Shown: one piece after another, positions 15,877 through 22,269 of the stretch
Layout of the letters: each line of letters starts with the position of its first letter
Position numbering within the stretch: position 1 is the stretch's first letter
Origin: Strigomonas culicis
Lineage: Eukaryota; Euglenozoa; Kinetoplastea; Trypanosomatida; Trypanosomatidae
Length of the DNA: 22,269 bases
Assembly (NCBI GenBank): GCA_000482145.1
Contig: AUXH01000311.1
Span: 1 to 22,269 of the forward strand
Direction: 5' to 3'
Notes under the pieces: generated by a model
What the model was told of the DNA's origin: nothing
The model's input: the letters and a program-made list of their open reading frames with translations, nothing else
The model's database searches: none
Program-made: the position numbers and the translations under genes

Positions 15877-16165
15877 CTGAGTGGGAGCTTTTATGGGAAG
15901 AGTCCTGTCTGGATCATCTCCCCGGCCAGCAAGCGGCGTGGAGTCGACCCCCCACGCCCTCGCTGCCGCCGCTTTTCCTTCGTCACTGGAAAAAAGAGAA
16001 GAGAGGGAGAGAGGCGAAGAGGCATGCGGACGCGCATCGTGAGAAGAGCATTGGAGTGGCACAAAAACAACGGGGGTCTCTGAGCGGAAAGCCGTAAAGT
16101 GGAATTGAACAGCGCAACAAAGGGAAAAAGAAAACACGGCGCAACCACAACAACAGAAAAGAACA

Positions 16166-16747
16166 TCATCCAGCCCCCTTGCCTGTATTGCTGGGACTAT
16201 TGGTGCGGCCGAGTTGCTCCTGTCGGTACGCCGCCCGGCGCCGCCGGATCTCCTTGAGTTGCTCTTGGCGCCACGCCTCGTCCGTGTCCTCGTCCTTCTT
16301 CCGCTGCTGCCGCACGGCCCAGCAGTGGCCCGCGAGGATAAACACGTTCGCGACCGCAAGCGACATGTGCAGCTGGCGCTTCGCCTCCTGCGCGGCGTCC
16401 TTGCCCGACAAAGTGACTGACGCGGCCTGCGCGCGGCCCCACAGTGGCGCGTGCAGGTTTCTGGACAGCAGCCAGAAGAAGAGGACCTCGACCGCATGGA
16501 CCGCGAGGGCGTAGAGGCACAGAAGGCGCTGCCGAGGCAGGTAGCAGAGCATGCCGCGGCACAGGACCACCTGGGCGAGGACGGTGCCGTACACAATGAC
16601 AAACGCGGGGCGGTCCTTCGTCGTGCTGCGGCGGAACCACGGCGCTACATCGCTCAGCGGTTCCTCGAGAAAGAAGAGGCGGAAAAGCGCATAGAGCTCA
16701 AAGCCGATGAACACGAAGCACCACACACGGAGAAGGAACGCCTCCAT
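16166..16747 (-). CDS. Small four-helix membrane protein, weakly Erg28-like
   Basis: A 193-residue protein with four predicted membrane helices: ~6-27 (VWCFVFIGFELYALFRLFF), ~48-65 (FVIVYGTVLAQVVLC), ~74-95 (LCLYALAVHAVEVLFFWLL) and ~128-146 (MSLAVANVFILAGHCWAV). A charged C-terminal tail rich in Glu, Gln and Arg follows, likely cytosolic. The pattern of an Arg at the end of helix 2 and helix 3 with His and Glu three residues apart (AVHAVEVLFFWL) recalls Erg28, the ER scaffold of sterol C-4 demethylation, whose members are ~140-150 residues with four helices. This is a weak resemblance by eye, not a domain assignment. The start at 16747 is supported by a strong pyrimidine tract and AG 58 bases upstream. 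Confidence 0.78.
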   Translation of the reverse strand: MEAFLLRVWCFVFIGFELYALFRLFFLEEPLSDVAPWFRRSTTKDRPAFVIVYGTVLAQVVLCRGMLCYLPRQRLLCLYALAVHAVEVLFFWLLSRNLHAPLWGRAQAASVTLSGKDAAQEAKRQLHMSLAVANVFILAGHCWAVRQQRKKDEDTDEAWRQEQLKEIRRRRAAYRQEQLGRTNSPSNTGKGAG

Positions 16748-16804
16748 TGAGAGGGGAGAGGTGGAACGAGAAAAGGTATACCCGAGTGGGACGCGGGGTT
16801 TCTT

Positions 16805-16806
16805 CT
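16805..16806 (-). promoter_or_regulatory. Predicted spliced-leader acceptor AG for the four-helix membrane protein gene
   Basis: The minus strand shows a long CT tract (TTCCTCTTTCTTCTTCCTCC) leading to CACTGCTTCCAG. The resulting 5' UTR is 57 bases. Confidence 0.65.
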
Positions 16807-17513
16807 GGAAGCAGTGGAGGAAGAAGAAAGAGGAAGAGGGAGGGAAAAGAAAGACAGTTCCAGTTCATGCACGTACATACAGCAGAAGTAGATGGGTAGT
16901 AGGAGTAGCAGAGGAGAATAGTCTGCAGAGTCCAGAGACAGTTTATGACTTTTGTTATTTTTTTTTTTTTCGTGTTCATTTAAAAGGTCAACAAAATGAA
17001 ACAATCTATTAACTTCGAGTAATAGAGAAAAAAAAATCCGTTATGTGAAACTAAGTCAGTTTTGAGCGTTTTTTACCAGTCGTTCGAAAAAAAAAAGGGA
17101 AGAAAAAAAGAAAAAAAAAGGAGAAGAAAAAAAATGTATCCTTGTTTCTTCTCTTTTTTGTTTTCTTCCTCCTCCTTATATATTGTTTTCGCTTAAGATA
17201 TTAGAGATCAACAAAGAAAGTAAAGAAAAAAAAACCTTCTTACTGTTCGTTCAAACACTTGTCAACAGGGTGCAGAGAACACAAAGGTCAAAAATAAAAC
17301 GTGGGAAAGGAAGAAAGGAAACGAGAAAAAAAAGCATATTAAGATGCAGTCATGTATAGGTGAATCGATGGACAAAGCAAAAGTACTCTGCGCGCATTGG
17401 TTCCACAGTGTGCACTGCAGGAAATGCGCGGCATATACATACTTGGCTGTCTCGTCTCTCTGTCTTCCTCTTCATACACAAACATGCTTTGGGGAGCCGA
17501 ACATTCCTTCTCT
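16807..17513. other. Intergenic spacer with homopurine tracts
   Basis: About 700 bases between two minus-strand genes. It includes a 49-base homopurine run at 17086-17134 (poly-pyrimidine on the minus strand) and other A- and T-runs. It should contain the transporter gene's 3' UTR. No RNA gene or supported open frame is seen. Confidence 0.65.
17086..17134 (+). repeat. 49-base homopurine tract
   Basis: Only A and G from 17086 to 17134. On the transcribed minus strand it is a T-rich pyrimidine tract, which in kinetoplastids can direct polyadenylation of the upstream gene as well as splicing of the downstream one. Confidence 0.6.
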
Positions 17514-18956
17514 TTACGGCAGAAAGAGGACCACAAGGAGGGCGAGCAAAGCAGACACAGACGCGCCGGCGAGGAGCGAGATGCCCATGAGCTGGCCGGC
17601 CATGACGCGCTGTCCTTCAGTCTGCAGCCCGGGCGTGTTGGGGCCGAACACCATGCTCGTCGCACCGAAAAAGCCCTTGGTGAGGCCGAGGGAGCCCAAG
17701 ATGATGTACGCCGGCGTGTGGCCAGGGATGTACTTGTAGATGCACAGGAAGATGAGCGGGAAGAAGATGAAGCGGCACAGACTCACGATGAGCAACACGC
17801 GGCGCGACGGCCAGATCTTCTTGATGCTCGAGGACAGGCGGCCCGTGGCATCGCCGCAGTTGTAGATGAGAATGGCAAGCGTGGCGAACCACTTGTCCGT
17901 GCGGTCGATAGGGATGATGAGCGAGGGGAAGATGAAGAGCGAGACGAAGAAGATGCAGAAGCAGGCAATCTGCATCGGGTAGATGAGCTTGAAGACCGGC
18001 TTCACCCTGGTGCGCTGGAGCTGCTGCGAGGTCGTCAGGTGCTGATCCGTGAAGTGCCCGCGGCTCTCCCCCACCTCCTCCACCTCCGCGCGCAGCTCGC
18101 GCACCTCCTCCTCCTCCTCCTCGATCTCCCCGCTGGCCTTCTTCCCGCCGGCGCCCTCGGCCCGCGCCGCCTGGTCGTCCAGCACCACATCGCCCTCAAA
18201 CACACCGTTGCCATCGGCGACGGGCTCCGTCTCCATTGTGCCCTCTCCGAGCGTCGCGGCCGATGCGAGGTTGCGGAACTCACCCACATGGCGCTGGGCG
18301 AAGCTGTTGTAGCGGAGGCAGAGCGCCATGCACAGCGCGATCCCCATGATGGCCAAGGCGAGGCTGAAGTAGATGTACGACTGAATCAGTGCAGACTCGT
18401 ACGTGTCCGGCATGGACGCCTTGATGATGCACTGCAGCGTCGACGCGACGACGCCGGAGAAGCCGCAGCCGAACATGACCGCTGACATGAACTTGGGCGG
18501 CATCGCGCTGACGAGCGCGTAGCAGGTCGCCTCGAGATAGGACTTGCCGGCGCCGGCGCCAATCGTCACGATGAAGAAGGCAACGATGGCGCTTGTCTGG
18601 CTAACGCCGCCAGCCGGCATCACAACGACGACGAACACCTCGATCATCATCAAACTGATGGCGAGGATGAAGCGCACGGTGAGGGAGAGGTGGCGGGAGC
18701 ATGGCAGCAGCACGGTGGGGCCCACGATGATCTGCGCGACGACGGAAGCCACGTTGTAGAAGGTGAGGATGTTCGCCCAGAGGAGGGTGCTGTTCGGCTC
18801 CGCATCCGGGTCGCGCGTTACGTACTTATAGTAGTCCACCATGTAGCGAGGTGCGGAGGTGATGGCTTGAAGGGGCATCAGCATCGAGATACCCAACAGG
18901 ACACACGTCGCGTACACGTACACCTCGGCGGCAGAGGAGAAACTTAGGAAGGCCAT
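17514..18956 (-). CDS. Equilibrative nucleoside/nucleobase transporter (ENT family)
   Basis: A 480-residue plasma-membrane-type carrier with about 11 hydrophobic helices, the size and plan of the SLC29/ENT family used by trypanosomatids for purine salvage, since they cannot make purines. Helix 1 has the family pattern LLGISMLMPLQAITSAPRYM. The helix 4-5 region has MPPKFMSAVMFGCGFSGVVA, equivalent to the P-x-(x)-A-V-M-x-G-x-G-x-x-G-V signature. Helix 8 has NCGDATGR with Asp369 and Arg373, the Asp/Arg pair four residues apart shown to matter in Leishmania NT2. Between helices 6 and 7 lies a long cytosolic loop (about residues 225-310) with an acidic heptad-like run, EIEEEEEEVRELRAEVEEV. The last residues (VVLFLP) end directly after helix 11. 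Substrate choice (adenosine, inosine or nucleobase, NT1-NT4 types) cannot be settled from sequence by eye. Confidence 0.92.
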   Translation of the reverse strand: MAFLSFSSAAEVYVYATCVLLGISMLMPLQAITSAPRYMVDYYKYVTRDPDAEPNSTLLWANILTFYNVASVVAQIIVGPTVLLPCSRHLSLTVRFILAISLMMIEVFVVVVMPAGGVSQTSAIVAFFIVTIGAGAGKSYLEATCYALVSAMPPKFMSAVMFGCGFSGVVASTLQCIIKASMPDTYESALIQSYIYFSLALAIMGIALCMALCLRYNSFAQRHVGEFRNLASAATLGEGTMETEPVADGNGVFEGDVVLDDQAARAEGAGGKKASGEIEEEEEEVRELRAEVEEVGESRGHFTDQHLTTSQQLQRTRVKPVFKLIYPMQIACFCIFFVSLFIFPSLIIPIDRTDKWFATLAILIYNCGDATGRLSSSIKKIWPSRRVLLIVSLCRFIFFPLIFLCIYKYIPGHTPAYIILGSLGLTKGFFGATSMVFGPNTPGLQTEGQRVMAGQLMGISLLAGASVSALLALLVVLFLP

Positions 18957-19000
18957 CTCTCTCTCTCTGTCTTTCTCTCGTTTTCTCTCTCTACTTATTT

Positions 19001-19002
19001 CT
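19001..19002 (-). promoter_or_regulatory. Predicted spliced-leader acceptor AG for the ENT transporter gene
   Basis: On the minus strand CTACTCTCTTTTTTTTTCCC and a further T-rich stretch are followed by an A14 run ending in AG. The 5' UTR would be 44 bases and purine-rich, with (GA)n directly before the ATG. Confidence 0.45.
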
Positions 19003-19723
19003 TTTTTTTTTTTTGATAGAATAAAAGGGGAAAAAAAAAGAGAGTAGGCGGAAAAGGTAGCGAAGCTCTTGTATGCGTGCGGTGATGACTGCTTAAGAAA
19101 ACGTACGACTGTAACGAAAGAAGGAAGAAAAGAAGCGTGGAATGAGTGAAGCGGAAAGGTCAGCAGAATCGATCAGCGAACACAAAAGGGATGTGGGAAT
19201 CATACCAGTTGCAAACAAAAAAAAGTACAACAAAGATTTCTGTAGTAACAGTTCAGTAATTGGATTAGAGTACGCTGGAGAAAAAAAAGAAAATTATCTT
19301 CTTCCTCTTCTCGTCTGATCTTTAGTGTTTCTTTCCTTTTCCTTTCTGTCAAAAGGGGGAAAAAAAAACTAAACTGAGAAGAAAAAGAACGAAAGAACTT
19401 GTGTTTTCATTTAGATTCGCCCTACTCTTCATTTGCATGTTCATTTTTTTTTGTTGTTGTTGTTTGCTCTTTTGACTTGCTTTCGTCAGAAGTTATGATA
19501 GTAGTTTGTTTTTAATTATTCTAGACCAATTAGTTTTTTGGTTATTGTTACTTTTTGTTATGGTTGCATAATTATTTAGTATGCTTCTTTTTTGTTGTTT
19601 GTTTGTCTGTGTTTAAGCTTGTGTGTGACGATCACTGTTCACTGTTCTTTTAGAAGTTATGGACCCGTTAATATGATAGGCCAAAAAGGTGACAACTGTA
19701 AGAACTTAAAAAAAAAAGGATAA
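19003..19723. other. Intergenic spacer
   Basis: About 720 AT-rich bases between two minus-strand genes, with T/G-rich sequence (e.g. TTGTTGTTGTTG near 19450-19463) and several A-runs. No supported coding frame, tRNA or clear snoRNA boxes are seen. Confidence 0.65.
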
Positions 19724-21565
19724 TTAATTCAAAAATTGGAAGGATTCCAGGAAAGCATTCATATCACGCTCAAACTTCCTCCACAGGCCCGTGGTGGTCT
19801 CCCAGCGGATAAGCGTCGTCACACCGTTGCGGACAAAGATGAGTACCTTACCCTTCACCTCCACGCGCTGATTGGGGCCCACCTCCTGCATCTCCTTCGC
19901 AAAGAACGTGAGGCACTCGCATCCTTTCAGCTGGACGCGCTCGATGTTCTGTACGTTTCCTTCCGCGGCCTCGGTCCTCATGCGTGTGTGCCATTCATCA
20001 AGTGTACTCATGCAGTCGGGGTCGTTCTCGGGGTTGCCGATGCGCACGGTGATGGTGGGGCCCTGCTCGTCCGGGTTGGGCTGAGGGGAGTTGAGGTCTT
20101 GCGGAACACCAAGGAGAGCGTACACGACGGTGCCATTGCCCAGCTTCGTCGAGACAACGCGGCTGCCGCCGACAATATCGAAGCGGTAGCCGTACTCGTT
20201 CGAAACAAAAGAGGCACCGCGCTTCGGCTTGGGAGGCTGCGTGTTGTAGTGCACACTCTTGATGGAGGAAATCATCGTGACATCCGGAAGGAACGAAATC
20301 GCCTTTTGCTTTGGGTTCACTACATACGTGAAGTCACCAAAGGTGTACAGCTTCCTCTCCTGTGCACCGTCGAGCGCCGAGACAATCTTGACGCCATCGA
20401 CCACTGTCTCACTGCGAATCTTGCTGTTGCTGCTGGGAATCTTACTAGTTTCGTACAGGACAATTTCCTCCTTCTTGACGGTAGAGGGAAGCTCAAAGAC
20501 GGCAAGAGGCCCCTCCTCAGCCCCTTCCGGGATGGTCCAGTTCCAGGTCGAGTCGATGTGGACACTGACCTTGCCGGTGAGCACCTCTACGTAGCCCAGG
20601 GCACTCGTGTCCATCGGGTTAATGATGGCCTCCGTCGCGAGCTTCATAAAGATGGACTTGAATTCGTTCATCACCTTCGGGCTGCACATAATCTGGAAGA
20701 CATAAGCAACACCATTGCGCACCTCCAGCAGGTTGATGACGGAGATATCGAAGAAGGGAGGCATGCTCTGTGCGTACTCAAGCAAATGGCGGAACGGTCC
20801 AACCTGCTGCGCCACATCCTTGCGCACCACCGGCTGGATAGCACCACCCGTCATCATCGCCATCTGCTGCAGTGAAAGCATCTTGGAGCGGTCCTTGAAC
20901 TCCGTCAGGTTGAGGTTCTCACCGCGGATATCCTCGACAGAGAGAATGATAACGGGGACTGCGCCAGGCACATCTGCACCGGGCATGTTGGCGAAATCGG
21001 GATTCCACACGGTGACCATGGCCACGTTAGGAACGGGCGACAGCTCCTCGCGCACTTCCCAGCCCAGTGGCGGCTTCAAGGCAACTCCCAAATGCTTGAG
21101 TTCTTCATAGCCATCCGAATTGGTGGTAGACGCGGATGCGATGCCAGTGGTAAGCACCGTCGGCTTAGAGTCTATTTCTTCCAGCACTTCATCAAGAAGG
21201 TCGTCGGAGCCGAGGGGTACCTTCTCCTGCGTAGCGGTATGCGATGCGTTCGACTTGATCGAAACGTCCACGGGAATATCAACGTTGGAAACAGTGGACT
21301 CCGGGACCGCTTTGACAGGTGCTTCGACAACCGGCTTGGGCTCCACCTTCACCGCCTCAGCTGCTTTCTCCACGGGCTTCTCCGCCGGTACCTCAGCCAT
21401 CTTCTTGGTGACAGTAGGAGGGAGAGAACTAGCTTGGAAGACATCATCGTCGAGATCGTTGTCCTGAGTCGAGCGCTTGTTTTTCAAAGCCACTGCAACC
21501 GCTACAGCTGCTGCGGCAGCTGCAACAACACCTCCGATAAGCAATGTCTTTTTATCTGAAGACAT
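19724..21565 (-). CDS. N-terminally membrane-anchored protein with PsbP/Mog1-like modules
   Basis: A 613-residue protein. Residues ~7-27 are a hydrophobic Ala/Val segment (TLLIGGVVAAAAAAVAVAVA) followed at once by basic KNKR, the layout of a signal anchor and common in proteins of the mitochondrial outer membrane or glycosome. Residues ~30-150 are an acidic, Lys/Glu/Pro-rich disordered linker. Then come up to three similar-looking globular units: ~160-315, ~316-440 and ~448-613. The first (PPLGWEV... then NGVAYVFQIMCSP) and the third (SNEYGYRFDIVGGSRVV... ending FLESFQFLN) read like PsbP/Mog1-type alpha+beta folds; the middle one is more divergent. The fold is my inference from pattern. I set the ATG at 21565; five more in-frame codons upstream lack ATG. 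No catalytic residues are recognised, so a binding or scaffold role is more likely than an enzyme. Confidence 0.8.
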   Translation of the reverse strand: MSSDKKTLLIGGVVAAAAAAVAVAVALKNKRSTQDNDLDDDVFQASSLPPTVTKKMAEVPAEKPVEKAAEAVKVEPKPVVEAPVKAVPESTVSNVDIPVDVSIKSNASHTATQEKVPLGSDDLLDEVLEEIDSKPTVLTTGIASASTTNSDGYEELKHLGVALKPPLGWEVREELSPVPNVAMVTVWNPDFANMPGADVPGAVPVIILSVEDIRGENLNLTEFKDRSKMLSLQQMAMMTGGAIQPVVRKDVAQQVGPFRHLLEYAQSMPPFFDISVINLLEVRNGVAYVFQIMCSPKVMNEFKSIFMKLATEAIINPMDTSALGYVEVLTGKVSVHIDSTWNWTIPEGAEEGPLAVFELPSTVKKEEIVLYETSKIPSSNSKIRSETVVDGVKIVSALDGAQERKLYTFGDFTYVVNPKQKAISFLPDVTMISSIKSVHYNTQPPKPKRGASFVSNEYGYRFDIVGGSRVVSTKLGNGTVVYALLGVPQDLNSPQPNPDEQGPTITVRIGNPENDPDCMSTLDEWHTRMRTEAAEGNVQNIERVQLKGCECLTFFAKEMQEVGPNQRVEVKGKVLIFVRNGVTTLIRWETTTGLWRKFERDMNAFLESFQFLN

Positions 21566-21609
21566 AACTTGTTGCCACACGAGAATACCAACAAAAAAAA
21601 AATGGTTTC

Positions 21610-21611
21610 CT
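21610..21611 (-). promoter_or_regulatory. Predicted spliced-leader acceptor AG for the PsbP/Mog1-like gene
   Basis: A long minus-strand pyrimidine region, including (TC)n and T11 (about 21688-21655), is followed by TTTCTGTCCTTGAAG. This AG gives a 44-base 5' UTR before the ATG at 21565. Confidence 0.55.
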
Positions 21612-21713
21612 TCAAGGACAGAAATTCAAACGAGAGAAACAAGCAAAAAAAGAGTCATAAAAAAAAAAAGAGAGAGAGAGAGAAGAAGGGCGGAAGAATA
21701 AAAAAAAACAACT

Positions 21714-21731
21714 TTATTATTATTATTATTT
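21714..21731. repeat. (TTA)n microsatellite
   Basis: Six uninterrupted TTA units in the spacer upstream of the PsbP/Mog1-like gene. Confidence 0.85.
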
Positions 21732-21803
21732 CACAATAAAAAAAACTAACGTTACAAGGAAGTGCAAGAAATAAGAAAATACTGATGATAGGAACACCAC
21801 AAA

Positions 21804-21819
21804 TCATCATCATCATCAT
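21804..21819. repeat. (CAT)n microsatellite
   Basis: Five tandem TCA/CAT units (ATCATCATCATCATCAT), directly followed by ATGATG, which makes a short inverted repeat with it. Confidence 0.75.
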
Positions 21820-21986
21820 AATGATGAAAATTGTGTGCTTAAAACATGTACCGTGCAATAAAACATACAAAAAAAAAGAGCAAAAAAAAACAAAGGTGAA
21901 CGCATTTAGTCTACATGAATGAGTGCAACTGCAGTAGATTTCAAACAAGAAAGTATATACATAAAAAAAAAACAACTATTACAAAA

Positions 21987-22269
21987 TTAATTAAAAATAC
22001 GCTGACGTACTTTTACTTTCACTCGGCAAATTGGACAATCCAATACGTTGGCTGCGCACGATGAGCACAGGCAGTAATGTCCACAAGGGACAAGTACTGT
22101 ATCTTTCTTGTTGTAGCAAATTACGCAATCCAAATCAGAACCACTACCGGAAGCGTTCATTTTGCATGGTTTTCTACTTTCATCCTTGACAAGAGGGCAA
22201 ACGCCACATGCTTCAAACTCCCTCACAAGCTCTCGCATTGCTTTTTGCAGCGAGGAAGTTCGTGGTTTC
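21987..22269 (-). CDS. C-terminal RING-finger protein (probable E3 ubiquitin ligase), 5'-truncated by the window edge
   Basis: The frame ends at a TAA at 21987-21989 and is open past the last base of the window; codons upstream of the ATG at 22238 read KPRTSSLQKA without a stop, so the gene very likely continues beyond the edge. The visible ~93 residues carry a C-terminal C3HC4 RING: CVIC, then ten residues, CGH, CLCSSC, and CPIC, with spacing C-x2-C-x10-C-x-H-x3-C-x2-C-x6-C-x2-C. This is the variant found at the C-terminus of MUL1-, cIAP- and neuralized-like ligases, which bring E2~ubiquitin to a substrate. A further pair, CGVC, before the RING may belong to another domain. The RING lies within ten residues of the C-terminus (VKVKVRQRIFN). 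The coding GC content is clearly lower than in neighbouring genes. Confidence 0.85.
   Translation of the reverse strand, partial: KPRTSSLQKAMRELVREFEACGVCPLVKDESRKPCKMNASGSGSDLDCVICYNKKDTVLVPCGHYCLCSSCAANVLDCPICRVKVKVRQRIFN

Larger units (their letters stand above)
21612..21986. other. Intergenic spacer with simple repeats
   Basis: About 375 very AT-rich bases. They include (GA)n at about 21670-21683, (TTA)n at 21714-21731 and (CAT)n at 21804-21819, besides A-runs. A minus-strand open frame of 106 codons here is a Phe/Leu/Ile translation of these repeats and is not called. Confidence 0.7.

Noticed and set aside
15345..16097. 250-codon plus-strand open frame across the tRNA-Phe/tRNA-Glu region
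   Set aside because: It runs through two complete tRNA genes and a C-rich tract and is therefore accidental.

Overview
The window looks like nuclear DNA of a trypanosomatid (kinetoplastid), probably a relative of the Leishmania/Crithidia/Strigomonas side of the family. The protein genes have no visible introns. They lie in long same-strand blocks, with GC-rich coding sequence set in AT-rich spacers full of poly(A)/poly(T) and pyrimidine runs. Most start codons sit a few tens of bases behind a pyrimidine tract followed by AG, the layout expected for spliced-leader trans-splicing. tRNA genes lie at a convergent strand switch. The species cannot be named from sequence alone.

Layout. Positions 1-10268 form a plus-strand block of five genes: the 3' end of a Pro/Ala/Ser-rich protein, an LCAT/PDAT-family acyltransferase, a coiled-coil protein, a large alpha-helical orphan, and a LEM3/CDC50-family flippase subunit. 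Between 10269 and 11259 the two blocks converge, and this gap holds a head-to-head pair, tRNA-Val(CAC) and tRNA-His(GTG). From 11260 to the end all protein genes are on the minus strand, reading right to left: the 3' part of a RING-finger gene, a membrane-anchored protein with PsbP/Mog1-like modules, an ENT-family nucleoside/nucleobase transporter, a small four-helix membrane protein with weak Erg28 resemblance, and ubiquitin-activating enzyme E1 (UBA1). Between UBA1 and the small membrane protein is a second head-to-head pair, tRNA-Phe(GAA) and tRNA-Glu(TTC), flanked on the UBA1 side by a C-rich, G-quadruplex-prone stretch.

Functional relations. The genes do not form a pathway, as is normal for kinetoplastid polycistronic units. 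Loose themes are lipid and membrane work (acyltransferase, CDC50 subunit, Erg28-like protein) and ubiquitin (E1 and RING). Expression is expected to be set mainly after transcription, through trans-splicing, polyadenylation and UTRs.

No mobile element, CRISPR array, viral gene or toxin gene was found. The points most worth a second look are the multi-module membrane-anchored protein, the repeated tRNA-pair architecture, the G4-prone tract beside the second pair, unusual bases in tRNA-His, and the base-composition step inside UBA1.
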